NCBI RefSeq assembly: GCF_016862935.1
Contig: NZ_BONX01000044.1
Span: 124,001-188,000, forward strand
Source: Plantactinospora mayteni
GTDB lineage: Bacteria > Actinomycetota > Actinomycetes > Mycobacteriales > Micromonosporaceae
Length of the DNA: 64,000 bases
Direction of reading: 5' to 3'
Part shown: one piece after another, positions 44,332-53,458 of the stretch
How the letters are laid out: each line of letters starts with the position of its first letter
Position numbering within the stretch: the first letter of the stretch is position 1
The notes under the pieces: generated by a model
What the model saw: the letters and a program-made list of their open reading frames with translations, nothing else
The model's database searches: none
What the model was told of the DNA's origin: nothing
Program-made: the position numbers and the translations under genes

Positions 44332-47300
44332 TCAGGTGAGCAACGCCTCAAGCCGGCGGTTCACCGCGGCCAGGGTGGCCCGGACCACCGCCTGACGCGG
44401 GTCGCCGGAGACCAGCGCCGAGCCGGCGAGCTGCTCGACCCAGCCGTCACAGACCAGCAGCACCACCACGGTGGCCACCTCGCAACTGCCGAACGGCACC
44501 ACCGCCGCGTGCTCGACGAAGCAGCGACCCCGCTCGGTGACCCGGGTGGAGGCGCTGAGCAGCTCGTCGATGGCCGCAGCCGCCGCCACGGCACAGAGCC
44601 GCAGCACGTACCCGTCAACGGCGGGGCCGGTGGCCAGCCCGGCCGCCGGCTGTTTCCCGGCGGCGAGGCGTACCTCGACGGTGGCGTCCAGGCCGAAGGT
44701 GCTCACCTGCACGTGGTCGATGATCACCCGGGGACCGGGCGGCGAGCCCGGGTTCAGCGGCCGGGACGGCGCGGTCTCGGTGCTGGTCACCGGGCTGCCG
44801 GAATAGGAACTGCCCCCGGTGCTGGGCTGCACGCCGAGCGGAGACCCGCCCCGGGTGGCCTCCGCGGGCTGCACCGTCGCCGGCTCGCCGACGGTGGCCC
44901 GACCCCGGTGCCCCGGTGCCTGGTGCCGGCGGCGTGGCTCCTCGGTCGCCGGCTGGGGCCGGGGGTCCGGCTCGGCCGGCGGCGTCTGCCGGGGCTGCGC
45001 CACACCGGGCCGGGTGGGCGCGGCGGTCCCGGTGAACCCGGGCGGGGTCGGCGCGGCCGTCCCAGTAAAGCCGGGCGGGGTCGGCGCGGCCGTCCCGGTG
45101 AAGCCGGGCGGGGTCGGTGGCGGCGCGCCGGGCAGGTTCTGCGGGGCGGCGGCCAGGCCCATCCGTTCCTGGAGCAGCCGTGCCACGTGCCGGCTCACCT
45201 CGGCGGGATCGGCGCCGTCGGCGAGGTCCAGGCGCAGGCTGTGCGCCCCGGCCGGGGTGGTACGCAGCGAGGCGTCCCGTACCCCGGCGACTCCCCGGAC
45301 CGCGTCCAGGATCGCGTTGACGTCGAAGCCGTCCGGTCGCTCGCGCAGCTGTGCCGCTCCGTCCTCCCGACGCAGATGGGTGGCGATCCGGGCCAGTTCG
45401 GGCGTCTCGGCGGGCGGCTCCACGGCGGGTGGCTCCGGCACGGTGGGCACGTCTGGCTCGGCGGGGACGCGTTGCGGCAACACGTCGCCCGGATCCGCCG
45501 GCCGGGCGGCGGGCGCGGGCTCCGCCGGGGCCGACTCCGGATAGCGGTACGGCGCACCCGGATAGCTGGGCCCGGTCGGCAACGCCAGGGCCTCCCGCCG
45601 GTACGGGTACCCGGGCGCCTGCCCGACCGGCGGATAACCGGCCGGCTCCACGCCGTGCGGCGGGCCGGACGGCCCGGATGGATAGCCAGCCGGCTCCACG
45701 CCGTGCGGCGGCCCGGACGGCCCGGATGGATAGCCAGCCGGCTCCACACCCTGCGGCGGCCCGGACGGCCCGGACTGATAGCCAACCGGCTCCACGCTCT
45801 GCGGCGGCCCGGACGGATAGCCGGCCGGTTCGGCACCCGGCGGCGGGCCGGACTGATAGCCAACCGGTTCCACGCTCGGCGGCGGGCCGAACTGATAGCC
45901 AGCCGGTTCGGCACCGGGGACGGGCCCGGACGACGGATGATTCGCCGATTCCGTACTCAGGGTCGGCCCGGACGACGGGCCTGGCGGGCCTGGCGGGCCC
46001 AGCGGCTCCGCGCCCGGCGGCGCCGAGGGGGCCAGCCCGGCCGGCCCGGTCAGGTAGCGGGGTGGCTCCGGCCCGGGCGGCCCGGACAGCCCACCGGGAC
46101 CCGGCAGGTAACCCGGTGCGTCCGGCCCGAGCGCGGCCGGCCCGGGATAGCCGGTGGGCTCGTTCGGCACCGCCCGCCGGCCCGCGCTCTCGGGCATCGT
46201 CGGGACGTTCCGCGGGGCCGCCGGGTTGGCGGCGAAGCCCGCCCCGGTCGACGGCGACAGGGCGTGTCCCTCCCGGGAGATCGGCCCGGTCGGCGATTCG
46301 GCCACCCGCTGCGCCGACTGGTCGGCCCAGCTCGGCGACCAGTGCTGTTCGCGCCCGCCGGGCATCTCCGGCTCGTACGCCGGCTCGGCCTGCGGAACGG
46401 CGTCGGCGGGGTGCTGGCTCTCCGGGTGCCGGGCACTCTCCTGCTCCGGGGGCACGCCGGTCGGGGCCCACGGCGGAGCCCAGCCGGGCGACCAGTTCGC
46501 CGGTTCCTGGCCACGGACCTCGGCCGGATGGATCGGCACCGGCCCGCGCTCGTCAGCTTCCGCCGGACGCCAGCCCGGTCCCGCCGCCGGGCCGACCTGC
46601 TCGGGACCGGGCGGCGGGGCCGAGGAACGGTCCGGCTGCCGGGGTACGGCGGGCATCAGCGCGGTCATCTCGGTCACCGGCGGATGGTCGTGCTCGGACG
46701 GCGGCCGGAAGCCATGCCCGCGCTCGAAGTCCGTCGCGACCAGGTAGTCGGGGGATGCGCCGCCGCCCACCTGTCCGGGCGGTCCGAGCGGCGGCCCGGA
46801 GGTCACGGCCGGTAGCCCGGAGGTCACGGCCGGCGGTCCGGAGATGGCTGCCGGCGGGCCCGACGTCACCATCGGTGGTGCCTGCGCGGCGCTGGGCGGT
46901 CCCGAGACCGCGGCCGGCGGGGCGGAGGTCGGACCCGGGTGGGCCGATGACGGCGGCTCCGCCCAGCGCGGCGGTTGGCCGGCCGGCCCGGTGCCTGCGC
47001 GCTCCGGCTCGCCGTAACCGGGGTCGCCGAAGGCGTGCCGGGCGGTACCGGCCAGATCCGGCTCGCCCGGCGGAAGGAGTTGCCCCGGCTGCCCCGGATA
47101 GTCCGTGACGGCGGCGCTCGGCAGCTCCGGCCCGGCTCCCTGCCGGCCGGCCGGATCGACCCCCTCCGCCTCGTACGGATAGCCCGGTCCGCCGCTCCAG
47201 CCCCGCTCCGGCTCGGGCACCTCGCCCAGGTGCACGCCGTTGACCGGTTGCCGGAGTTCGTGGATCGGGATGCCGGGCGACGCCGGTAGCGGCCGAGGGC

Positions 47301-47511
47301 TGTAGGCCGCGCGGTCACCCCAGCCCCGGCTCACCGCCGGCTCGACCGCCTGGTGCCACCGCCGTCCACTCGGATCGACGCCCATCTCGGCGCCGGACCA
47401 GCCCGCGTCGGCCGCCCAGCCGTTGGCCGGACGGGCCGGGTCACCCTGCGGGCCTGCCCCGTTACCGTTCTCTCCCGGTGTGGGGGCTCCGGGTTGCCCT
47501 GTTTCGTCCAC
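44332..47511 (-). CDS. Very large Pro/Gly-rich protein with two small C-terminal domains (1059 aa)
   Basis: About 700 N-terminal residues are low-complexity Pro/Gly/Ala/Glu sequence, with recurring EPAGYPSGP units (about residues 527-627) and PPxFTGTAAPT repeats later (about 796-835). Two folded domains follow: one at about 702-795 (LARIATHLRREDGAAQLRE) and one at about 925-1059 (VIIDHVQVSTFGLDATVEV through LAAVNRRLEALL). No signal peptide or membrane helix is seen. I recognise no family for the C-terminal domains. It lies inside a block of genes conserved with mycobacteria, where no such protein is known to me. Confidence 0.8.
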   Translation of the reverse strand: MDETGQPGAPTPGENGNGAGPQGDPARPANGWAADAGWSGAEMGVDPSGRRWHQAVEPAVSRGWGDRAAYSPRPLPASPGIPIHELRQPVNGVHLGEVPEPERGWSGGPGYPYEAEGVDPAGRQGAGPELPSAAVTDYPGQPGQLLPPGEPDLAGTARHAFGDPGYGEPERAGTGPAGQPPRWAEPPSSAHPGPTSAPPAAVSGPPSAAQAPPMVTSGPPAAISGPPAVTSGLPAVTSGPPLGPPGQVGGGASPDYLVATDFERGHGFRPPSEHDHPPVTEMTALMPAVPRQPDRSSAPPPGPEQVGPAAGPGWRPAEADERGPVPIHPAEVRGQEPANWSPGWAPPWAPTGVPPEQESARHPESQHPADAVPQAEPAYEPEMPGGREQHWSPSWADQSAQRVAESPTGPISREGHALSPSTGAGFAANPAAPRNVPTMPESAGRRAVPNEPTGYPGPAALGPDAPGYLPGPGGLSGPPGPEPPRYLTGPAGLAPSAPPGAEPLGPPGPPGPSSGPTLSTESANHPSSGPVPGAEPAGYQFGPPPSVEPVGYQSGPPPGAEPAGYPSGPPQSVEPVGYQSGPSGPPQGVEPAGYPSGPSGPPHGVEPAGYPSGPSGPPHGVEPAGYPPVGQAPGYPYRREALALPTGPSYPGAPYRYPESAPAEPAPAARPADPGDVLPQRVPAEPDVPTVPEPPAVEPPAETPELARIATHLRREDGAAQLRERPDGFDVNAILDAVRGVAGVRDASLRTTPAGAHSLRLDLADGADPAEVSRHVARLLQERMGLAAAPQNLPGAPPPTPPGFTGTAAPTPPGFTGTAAPTPPGFTGTAAPTRPGVAQPRQTPPAEPDPRPQPATEEPRRRHQAPGHRGRATVGEPATVQPAEATRGGSPLGVQPSTGGSSYSGSPVTSTETAPSRPLNPGSPPGPRVIIDHVQVSTFGLDATVEVRLAAGKQPAAGLATGPAVDGYVLRLCAVAAAAAIDELLSASTRVTERGRCFVEHAAVVPFGSCEVATVVVLLVCDGWVEQLAGSALVSGDPRQAVVRATLAAVNRRLEALLT

Positions 47512-47659
47512 CGTGCGCTCCTTGGTCGCCCCCGCTGAGGCTACCGTGTGGTGGCAGTGCCGATAAGTTACAGCGGCGGGCTAATTCGGCAGTCGAGTGA
47601 CGGATCCCTGCTCCCGGTCGGAATGAGTCGACGGCGTGGGAGGTGAAGCGGAGGTGACC

Positions 47660-48298
47660 ATGACCCAGGTGGGAAACGGCGCGCAGACGGCCGGCCGCCC
47701 AACGCGTCTGCCGCGCTCGGCACGGCGAAAGCAACTGTTGGCGGCGGCCCAGGAGGTGTTCGTCGCCCAGGGATACCACTCGGCCGCGATGGACGACATC
47801 GCCGAGCGGGCCGGGGTCTCCAAGCCCGTTCTCTACCAGCACTTTCCGGGAAAGCTGGAACTCTATCTGGCGCTGCTGGACACGCACTGCGACTCGATCG
47901 TGGCCAAGGTCCGGGAGGCGATGGCCGCGACCACCGACAACAAGGAACGGGTCAGCGGGGCCGTCCGGGCGTACTTCGACTTCGTCGACCACGAGAGCGG
48001 CGCGTTCCGGCTGGTGTTCGAGTCGGACCTGCGCAACGAGCCGGCCGTACGCGAGCGGGTCGAACGGGTGGAGCAGGGCTGCATCGCGGCCATCACCGAC
48101 ACCATCATCTCGGACACCGGAGTGAGCCGGTCCCGGGCCGAGTTGCTCGCCTCCGGACTGGTCGGCGCGGCCGAGACCGCGGCCCAGTTCTGGCTCGCCG
48201 GCGGACGGCAGGTGCCGAAGGCCGAGGCCGAGGCACTGCTCACCGGACTGTCCTGGCGCGGAATCGCGAGCTTTCCGTTGCAGGGCGAGTCAGCCTGA
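47660..48298 (+). CDS. TetR family regulator next to DUF3107
   Basis: The 212-residue regulator has the TetR helix-turn-helix (ARRKQLLAAAQEVFVAQGYHSAAMDDIAERAGVSKPVLYQHFP in about residues 21-63) and a conserved helical core. ATG 47660 has GGAGG five bases upstream. The DUF3107 gene follows 67 bases later on the same strand. The pair, and its order, match a mycobacterial block (TetR then TB9.4), so the function is probably conserved, though its ligand is unknown. Confidence 0.92.
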   Translation: MTQVGNGAQTAGRPTRLPRSARRKQLLAAAQEVFVAQGYHSAAMDDIAERAGVSKPVLYQHFPGKLELYLALLDTHCDSIVAKVREAMAATTDNKERVSGAVRAYFDFVDHESGAFRLVFESDLRNEPAVRERVERVEQGCIAAITDTIISDTGVSRSRAELLASGLVGAAETAAQFWLAGGRQVPKAEAEALLTGLSWRGIASFPLQGESA

Positions 48299-48364
48299 AC
48301 GTAACCGGCGCGGATCGGATAGCCTTTCCGACGGCGGATCTTTCGCCCCGAACGAGGAGGTCAC

Positions 48365-48592
48365 GTGGAGGTCAAGATCGGCGTGCAGTACGCGCCGCGC
48401 GAGCTGGTACTGGAGAGCGCGCAGACGCCGGCCGAGATCGAGCAGATCGTGACCGACGCCTTCAGCAGCAACGACGGCACGCTGTCGCTGACGGACGAGA
48501 AGGGCCGTCGGGTCATCGTGCCGGTCGGCAAGGTGGCCTACGTCGAGATCGCCGAGGCCTCGCCCCGCGCGGTCGGCTTCGTCGCCCGCTGA
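48365..48592 (+). CDS. DUF3107 protein (TB9.4 family)
   Basis: The 75-residue protein matches the TB9.4/DUF3107 family over its full length (MEVKIGVQYAPRELVLES at the start, VAYVEIAEASPRAVGFV at the end). It is soluble and conserved across actinomycetes. No biochemical function is established. The GTG start has GAGGAGG four bases upstream. It follows the TetR gene and probably shares its transcript. Confidence 0.93.
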   Translation: MEVKIGVQYAPRELVLESAQTPAEIEQIVTDAFSSNDGTLSLTDEKGRRVIVPVGKVAYVEIAEASPRAVGFVAR

Positions 48593-48656
48593 CCCACACC
48601 GGCCAGGCCGAGCGACCAGCCGACCAGGCCGGAATCCTTGACCCGACCTGCCGGGG

Positions 48657-49361
48657 TCAGTTGTTCAGGCCGACCGCCGACATCCGGGCGGTGTGCGCGG
48701 CGGTCAGGCGCTTGAAGAGCGCCTGCACCCCCGACTGGTCGTCGAAGCCGGTCGCGATCAGGGCGGTCAGCGCCACCCGTTCGCCGGCGGTCCGTCCCGC
48801 CTGGGACAGTCCCTCGCCGACCAGCCGCCGGGCCCACATCGAGAGCCGGTTCGCGATCTTCGGGTCGGCCTGGATGGCGAGCCGGATCTCCTGACCGGCG
48901 AACTCGTCGTACCGGGAGCCGTGCAGCACGTCGCGCACGAGTTGGCGGTCCGGCTCGGCCAGGAAGCCCGCCATCTCCCGCAGGAAGTCGTCGGCGACGG
49001 CGTCCCCGACGTACGCCTTGGTCAGCGCCTCCAGCCAGTCCTTCGGCTCGGTCGAGTCGTGGTAGGACTGGAGCGCCGGCACGAACGGGGCCATCGCCTC
49101 GCCGGGCGGTACGCCGAGGGCGGTCAGCCGGTCGGCGAGCCGCCGGTAGTTGGTGATCTCGACGGCGGCCATTTCGCACAGCACGGCACGTCGGGCCAGA
49201 TCAGGTGCCAACCGGGCGTCGGCGGCCATCCGGTCGAAAGCCACCAGTTCCCCGTACGCGACCAGGCCGAGCAGGTCGACGACGGCGCCCGGGACGATCG
49301 GGGCGACCGGCTCGGCGGGGGCGCGGGACGGCGTCGGGGCAGGCTCTGCGGGGGCGGACAC
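48657..49361 (-). CDS. Ferritin-like fold protein
   Basis: From GTG 49361 the product is 234 residues: a Pro-rich start, then four helical segments with the carboxylate and histidine pattern of a ferritin-like fold (LVAYGELVAFDRM, EMAAVEITNYRRLADRL and YDEFAGQEIRLAI). Family members in actinomycetes lie next to the RhlE-type helicase, as here, and are sometimes named MiaE-like. The di-iron ligands cannot be assigned with certainty. The larger frame from 49460 adds low-complexity sequence and is not used. It is divergent from the helicase, 420 bases away. Confidence 0.82.
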   Translation of the reverse strand: MSAPAEPAPTPSRAPAEPVAPIVPGAVVDLLGLVAYGELVAFDRMAADARLAPDLARRAVLCEMAAVEITNYRRLADRLTALGVPPGEAMAPFVPALQSYHDSTEPKDWLEALTKAYVGDAVADDFLREMAGFLAEPDRQLVRDVLHGSRYDEFAGQEIRLAIQADPKIANRLSMWARRLVGEGLSQAGRTAGERVALTALIATGFDDQSGVQALFKRLTAAHTARMSAVGLNN

Positions 49362-49781
49362 GCCCGCAGGGTACCGCCCGACCGCCCGGGCCGCTGGCCG
49401 ACCGAAAGAGGCTTGCCAGGCCGACCGGGAAAGAGCTGTCCGGCCGACCGTCACCGCCACCGCCCGGGCGGCGGTCGCCGTGTCTGTCGGTAACCCGATG
49501 GGGCTAACGTGTAACGGACGTCACATCGGCGGACCCCGGTCGGTGGTCGTCTCCGCGGACCGGAGACGTCGTTTGCCGGGCTCAGGTAGCATGGATCAGT
49601 TGCCGAAGGAGGCAGAGGCCCGGAAGACCTCAACCGTTTCCGGAAATTCTGTCCTGCGGCACGCGCGTGCGGCCCGGTCTTCTGCTCGGCGTTCAGCCGT
49701 CGACCGTGTGGCCCGCGCCATACCGACATCGCGCCCTACGGACGAACGGGGCGCACCACGAGAGGGCACCCCCACAACCAC
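49362..49781. other. Divergent control region of the helicase and ferritin-like gene
   Basis: The 420 bases have no gene I can support. A 64-codon frame (49591-49785) starts with ATG and overlaps the helicase ATG as ATGA; it has typical codon use but only a weak ribosome site, and may be a leader. A long untranslated region is common before DEAD-box helicase genes. Confidence 0.4.
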
Positions 49782-51479
49782 ATGAGCGATCACATCGAAA
49801 ACATCATGGCCGGCCAGGCGCTGGCCGCCGACGCACCGGTCCGACCCGAGGCACCCACCTTCGCCGAACTCGGCGCCCGTCAGGAGACCGTGGCCGCGCT
49901 CGAGGCGGTGGGCATCACCCGGGCCTTCGCCATCCAGGAATACGCCCTGCCGATCGCGCTGCGCGGCACCGACCTGATCGGCCAGGCGCCGACCGGCACC
50001 GGCAAGACCCTCGGCTTCGGCGTACCGCTGCTGGAGCGGGTCTTCGCGCCGGGCGAGGGCAGCGACGGGCTGCCGCAGGCGCTGGTCGTCGTACCGACCC
50101 GGGAGCTGGGGCTCCAGGTCGCGAAGGACCTCGCCGCAGCGGGCAAGACCCGGGGCGTACGGGTGCTGCCGATCTACGGCGGCGTGGCGTACGAGCCGCA
50201 GGTCGAGGCGCTGCGCAAGGGCATCGAGATCCTGGTCGGTACGCCGGGTCGACTGCTCGACCTGGCCAAGCAGAAGCAGCTCCGGCTGGACCGGGTGCAC
50301 GCACTCGTGCTGGACGAGGCGGACCGGATGCTCGATCTGGGCTTCCTGGACGACGTCGAGAAGATCCTGGCGATGCTGCCGGAGGACCGGCAGACGATGC
50401 TCTTCTCCGCCACCATGCCGGACCCGATCGTCGCGCTGTCCCGCCGGTTCCTCCGGCACCCGGTGACCATCCACGCCGGGCACACCGCCGAGACCGGGCC
50501 GTCGCCGCAGACCGAACAACTGGTCTACCGCACCCACTCGATGAACAAGATCGAGATCGTCGCCCGGATCATGCAGGCGCGGGGTCGCGGGCTGACGATG
50601 ATCTTCACGCGTACCAAGCGGGCCGCCGACCGGGTCGCCGAAGATCTCGACTTCCGTGGGTTCGCGGTCGCGGCCGTACACGGTGACCTGGGTCAGGGTG
50701 CCCGGGAGCGGGCGCTGCGGGCGTTCCGGGCCGGCAAGATCGACATCCTGGTCGCCACCGACGTGGCGGCCCGGGGCCTGGACGTCACCGGCGTCACCCA
50801 CGTGGTCAACTACGACTGCCCGGAGGACCAGGACACCTACACGCACCGGATCGGCCGTACCGGTCGGGCCGGCGCGACCGGGGTCGCGGTGACCTTCGTC
50901 GACTGGGACGACATGCCCCGCTGGCGGATCATCGACAAGACCCTCGGGCTGGAGATGCCGGAGCCGCCGGAGACCTACCACACCTCCGCCCACCTCTACA
51001 CGGACCTGGACATCCCGACCGACGTCGCCGGTACCCTGCCCTCCGCGGAGCGGACCCGGGCCGGGCTGTCGGCGGAGGTCGAGGAGGACCTCGGCGGTCG
51101 GTCCCGGAACGCCGGTGGCCGGCGCGGGCCGGGTCGCGGCGACGGCGCGGGCCGGTCCCGCAACCGGCGCGGCGGCAGCAGCCGCAGCGGTGGCAGCGCC
51201 GACCCGGTCGGCCCGGAGGCCGAGGTCACCGGCGAGGACGAGCCACGCCGCCGGCAGCGCCGTCGGCGTCGGGCGGGCGAGGTCGTCGCCGGCCAGCCGG
51301 GCTCGACCGAGGCGGGCGAGGCCGGCGTGCCCCGGGCCGAGGCGACCGAGGCCGGCACCGGTGGCGGTGGTGGTGGCGCGTCGACCGCCGTCGACGCCGA
51401 CGGGCCCGCCAAGCCGCGCCGCCGACGCCGCCGCAGTCGCCGGGGTTCCGGTGCCGGTGGCGACGCCGCCGGCGAGTAG
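49782..51479 (+). CDS. DEAD-box RNA helicase, RhlE type
   Basis: The 565-residue helicase has all the motifs: Q motif (GITRAFAIQEYALP, residues 44-57), Walker A APTGTGKT (69-76), PTRELG, GTPGRLLD, DEAD (178-181), SAT (209-211) and HRIGRTGRAG. The last 150 residues are a basic, Gly/Arg-rich tail (RRQRRRRRAGE, GGASTAV) that likely binds RNA and promotes association with ribosomes or degradosome. It matches the mycobacterial RhlE in position beside the ferritin-like gene. The methyltransferase gene starts on the base after its stop. Confidence 0.95.
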   Translation: MSDHIENIMAGQALAADAPVRPEAPTFAELGARQETVAALEAVGITRAFAIQEYALPIALRGTDLIGQAPTGTGKTLGFGVPLLERVFAPGEGSDGLPQALVVVPTRELGLQVAKDLAAAGKTRGVRVLPIYGGVAYEPQVEALRKGIEILVGTPGRLLDLAKQKQLRLDRVHALVLDEADRMLDLGFLDDVEKILAMLPEDRQTMLFSATMPDPIVALSRRFLRHPVTIHAGHTAETGPSPQTEQLVYRTHSMNKIEIVARIMQARGRGLTMIFTRTKRAADRVAEDLDFRGFAVAAVHGDLGQGARERALRAFRAGKIDILVATDVAARGLDVTGVTHVVNYDCPEDQDTYTHRIGRTGRAGATGVAVTFVDWDDMPRWRIIDKTLGLEMPEPPETYHTSAHLYTDLDIPTDVAGTLPSAERTRAGLSAEVEEDLGGRSRNAGGRRGPGRGDGAGRSRNRRGGSSRSGGSADPVGPEAEVTGEDEPRRRQRRRRRAGEVVAGQPGSTEAGEAGVPRAEATEAGTGGGGGGASTAVDADGPAKPRRRRRRSRRGSGAGGDAAGE

Positions 51480-52625
51480 ATGCCGCACCAGCTCGACGCC
51501 GCGCTCGCCGAGGTGCGGGCGCTGCTGCTCGATCCCGGGTTGACCCGCGCCGTCGCCGCCGGGCGGCGACGCGGGCAGCCCCCCACCGTGGTACGCGCCG
51601 AACTGCGCCCGGTAGCCCTCAAGTCGGGTGCCCGGCTCCAGATCGTCACCGACGACGGCGCCCGCCCGTTCACCCGGAACGTGCCTCCCGGCCCGGAGGC
51701 GGACGCGGCGGTCGACGCGCTGCTGGCCGAGCCGTTCGGCAACTGGCACGTCGAGACCGCCAGCGCCACCCTGCAAGTGCGGGTGACCAAGCGGGGCGAG
51801 GCGCAGTTGCACCGGGTCGCCACGCAGCGGACCGCGACCCCGGCCGGCTCGCACGACCGGGTCCGGGAGCACCTGCTCGACCCCGGTGACCCGCTGTTCG
51901 CCGCGATCGGTGGCAGCGCGGCCAAGCGGCGGCAGGTCGACGCGTTCCTGCGCGCCCTCGCGGCCACCCTGCCGGCGGAGCTGACCGGCCCGCTGCGGGT
52001 GGTCGACCTCGGCTGTGGCAACGCCTACCTCAGTTTCGCGGCGTACCGGTATCTGGCCGGGCGGGGCATCGAGGTGGAGTTGGTCGGCGTGGACGTACGC
52101 GAGGACCAGCGGCGCCGCAACACCGCGCTCGCCGAGCAACTCGGCTACGCCGACCGGGTACGCTTCGTCGCCGGCAGCATCCTGGAGGCGACGGTGGAAC
52201 CCGCCCCCGACCTGGTGCTGGCGCTGCACGCCTGCGACACCGCGACCGACGAGGCGCTGGCCAGGGCGGTGCGCTGGGGTGCCCGCTGGGTGCTCGCCGC
52301 CCCGTGCTGCCACCACGACCTCGCCGCGCAACTGCGGGCGCACCCGGCCCCGGGGCCGTACGACCCGCTGGTCCGGCAGGGCATCCTGCGGGAGCGCTTC
52401 GCCGACGTACTCACCGACGCGCTGCGGGCGGCACTGCTCCGGCTGCACGGCTACCGGGTCGAGGTGGTGGAGTTCGTCGACTCCCAGCACACCCCGCGCA
52501 ACCTGCTGCTCCGGGCCCGGCACACCGGTGCCGAGCCGACCGACCGGCTGCGCGACGACTACCGGGCGCTGGTCGGCGACTGGCGGCTCACGCCACGGTT
52601 GCAGACCCTGCTCGGTTCGCCCTGA
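51480..52625 (+). CDS. Class I SAM-dependent methyltransferase
   Basis: The 381-residue protein has a SAM-binding site VDLGCGNAYLSFAAYRYL (about residues 177-194), the acidic loop GVDVRED, and a later LALHACDTATDEALA; the pattern LALHACD...CCHHDLAAQL is like the METTL25/RRNAD1 group. An N-terminal domain of about 150 residues precedes the methyltransferase fold. The methylation target is unknown; RNA or ribosomal protein is a fair guess from its helicase neighbour. It directly abuts the helicase stop (TAGATG), suggesting translational coupling. Its stop codon starts a 35-base tandem array. Confidence 0.85.
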   Translation: MPHQLDAALAEVRALLLDPGLTRAVAAGRRRGQPPTVVRAELRPVALKSGARLQIVTDDGARPFTRNVPPGPEADAAVDALLAEPFGNWHVETASATLQVRVTKRGEAQLHRVATQRTATPAGSHDRVREHLLDPGDPLFAAIGGSAAKRRQVDAFLRALAATLPAELTGPLRVVDLGCGNAYLSFAAYRYLAGRGIEVELVGVDVREDQRRRNTALAEQLGYADRVRFVAGSILEATVEPAPDLVLALHACDTATDEALARAVRWGARWVLAAPCCHHDLAAQLRAHPAPGPYDPLVRQGILRERFADVLTDALRAALLRLHGYRVEVVEFVDSQHTPRNLLLRARHTGAEPTDRLRDDYRALVGDWRLTPRLQTLLGSP

Positions 52626-52775
52626 CCGCACCACCTGGATCCGACCCTGCGACGCCCTGACCGCACCACCCGGGTCCGACCCTGCGAAGCCCTGGTCGGG
52701 CCGCCCGGGTCCGACCCTGCGAAGCCCTGACCGGTACCACCTGGTCCCACCCTGCGACGCCCTGGTCGGGCCGCC
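52621..52775. repeat. 35-bp tandem array beginning at the methyltransferase stop codon
   Basis: Four full 35-base units (52621-52655, 52656-52690, 52691-52725, 52726-52760) and a 15-base partial unit follow. Each starts CCTGACCG or CCTGGTCG and ends CCTGCGAMGC. The first unit holds the methyltransferase stop (52623-52625). The rest of the 323-base gap up to 52948 shows no gene. Confidence 0.9.
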
Positions 52776-52948
52776 GACCGGGGGTTCATCGGCCGTACCG
52801 GCGGAACTCTCCGGATGATCGGGTAGCCGGGGGCGAGGCCGGCCGACCGTTGGTACGGGCGGGGTGGGTGCGATCAGTCGGGGTTGCCGGACACGCTTCC
52901 GGATTACCCTCGGAAGACCACCCGAAGTCCGGGCGAAAGGGTTTTCCG

Positions 52949-53377
52949 CTGAGCATCGGTGCCGCACAGGACTCGCCGCAGGCGGCCTTCGCCCGCTTCG
53001 TCCGGCGGGCCATCGACGACGCCAAGAGCGAGCGCGGCTGGACCGTCAGCGACGTGGCCTCGCACACCGGAGTGGGTCGGTCCACCCTGTTCCGCTGGCT
53101 CGCCGGAGACTGGCAGGACTATCCGGAGCTGGCCAAGGTACGCGGCTTCTGCACCGCCCTGGACGTACCGGTCGGGGTGGCCTTCCGGGCACTCGGCCTG
53201 CCCGACGGCGAGCAGCCCGGCGTACCCCGGCGGGAGCGGATCGAGTCGCCGGTGGAGGCCGACCTTCGGGTGATCATGACCCGGCTCGCCGACCCGGGCG
53301 TACCGCCGGAGGAGAAGAAGCTGATCCGGGACATGCTGCGCTACCTCGCCCACCGGCAGGTCCGCCGCGCCGGCTGA
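52949..53377 (+). CDS. XRE-type helix-turn-helix protein
   Basis: The reading frame encodes FARFVRRAIDDAKSERGWTVSDVASHTGVGRSTLFRWLAGDW, an HTH near the N-terminus, then helical sequence ending LRYLAHRQVRRAG; about 142 residues. The likely start is CTG at 52949 with GAAAGGG six bases upstream, because the conserved region begins at once (SIGAAQDSPQAAF); an in-frame GTG at 52868 would be a conventional alternative. Function is probably regulatory; targets are unknown. It lies alone between the 35-base array and a convergent membrane protein. Confidence 0.75.
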   Translation: MSIGAAQDSPQAAFARFVRRAIDDAKSERGWTVSDVASHTGVGRSTLFRWLAGDWQDYPELAKVRGFCTALDVPVGVAFRALGLPDGEQPGVPRRERIESPVEADLRVIMTRLADPGVPPEEKKLIRDMLRYLAHRQVRRAG

Positions 53378-53458
53378 CCGGACCGGCCCGGTGTCGTCGC
53401 GCCGGTGGCCACGGTAAACGGCCGGCACGTCCCAGCCCGCTTCGACCGCACGTCGGGC

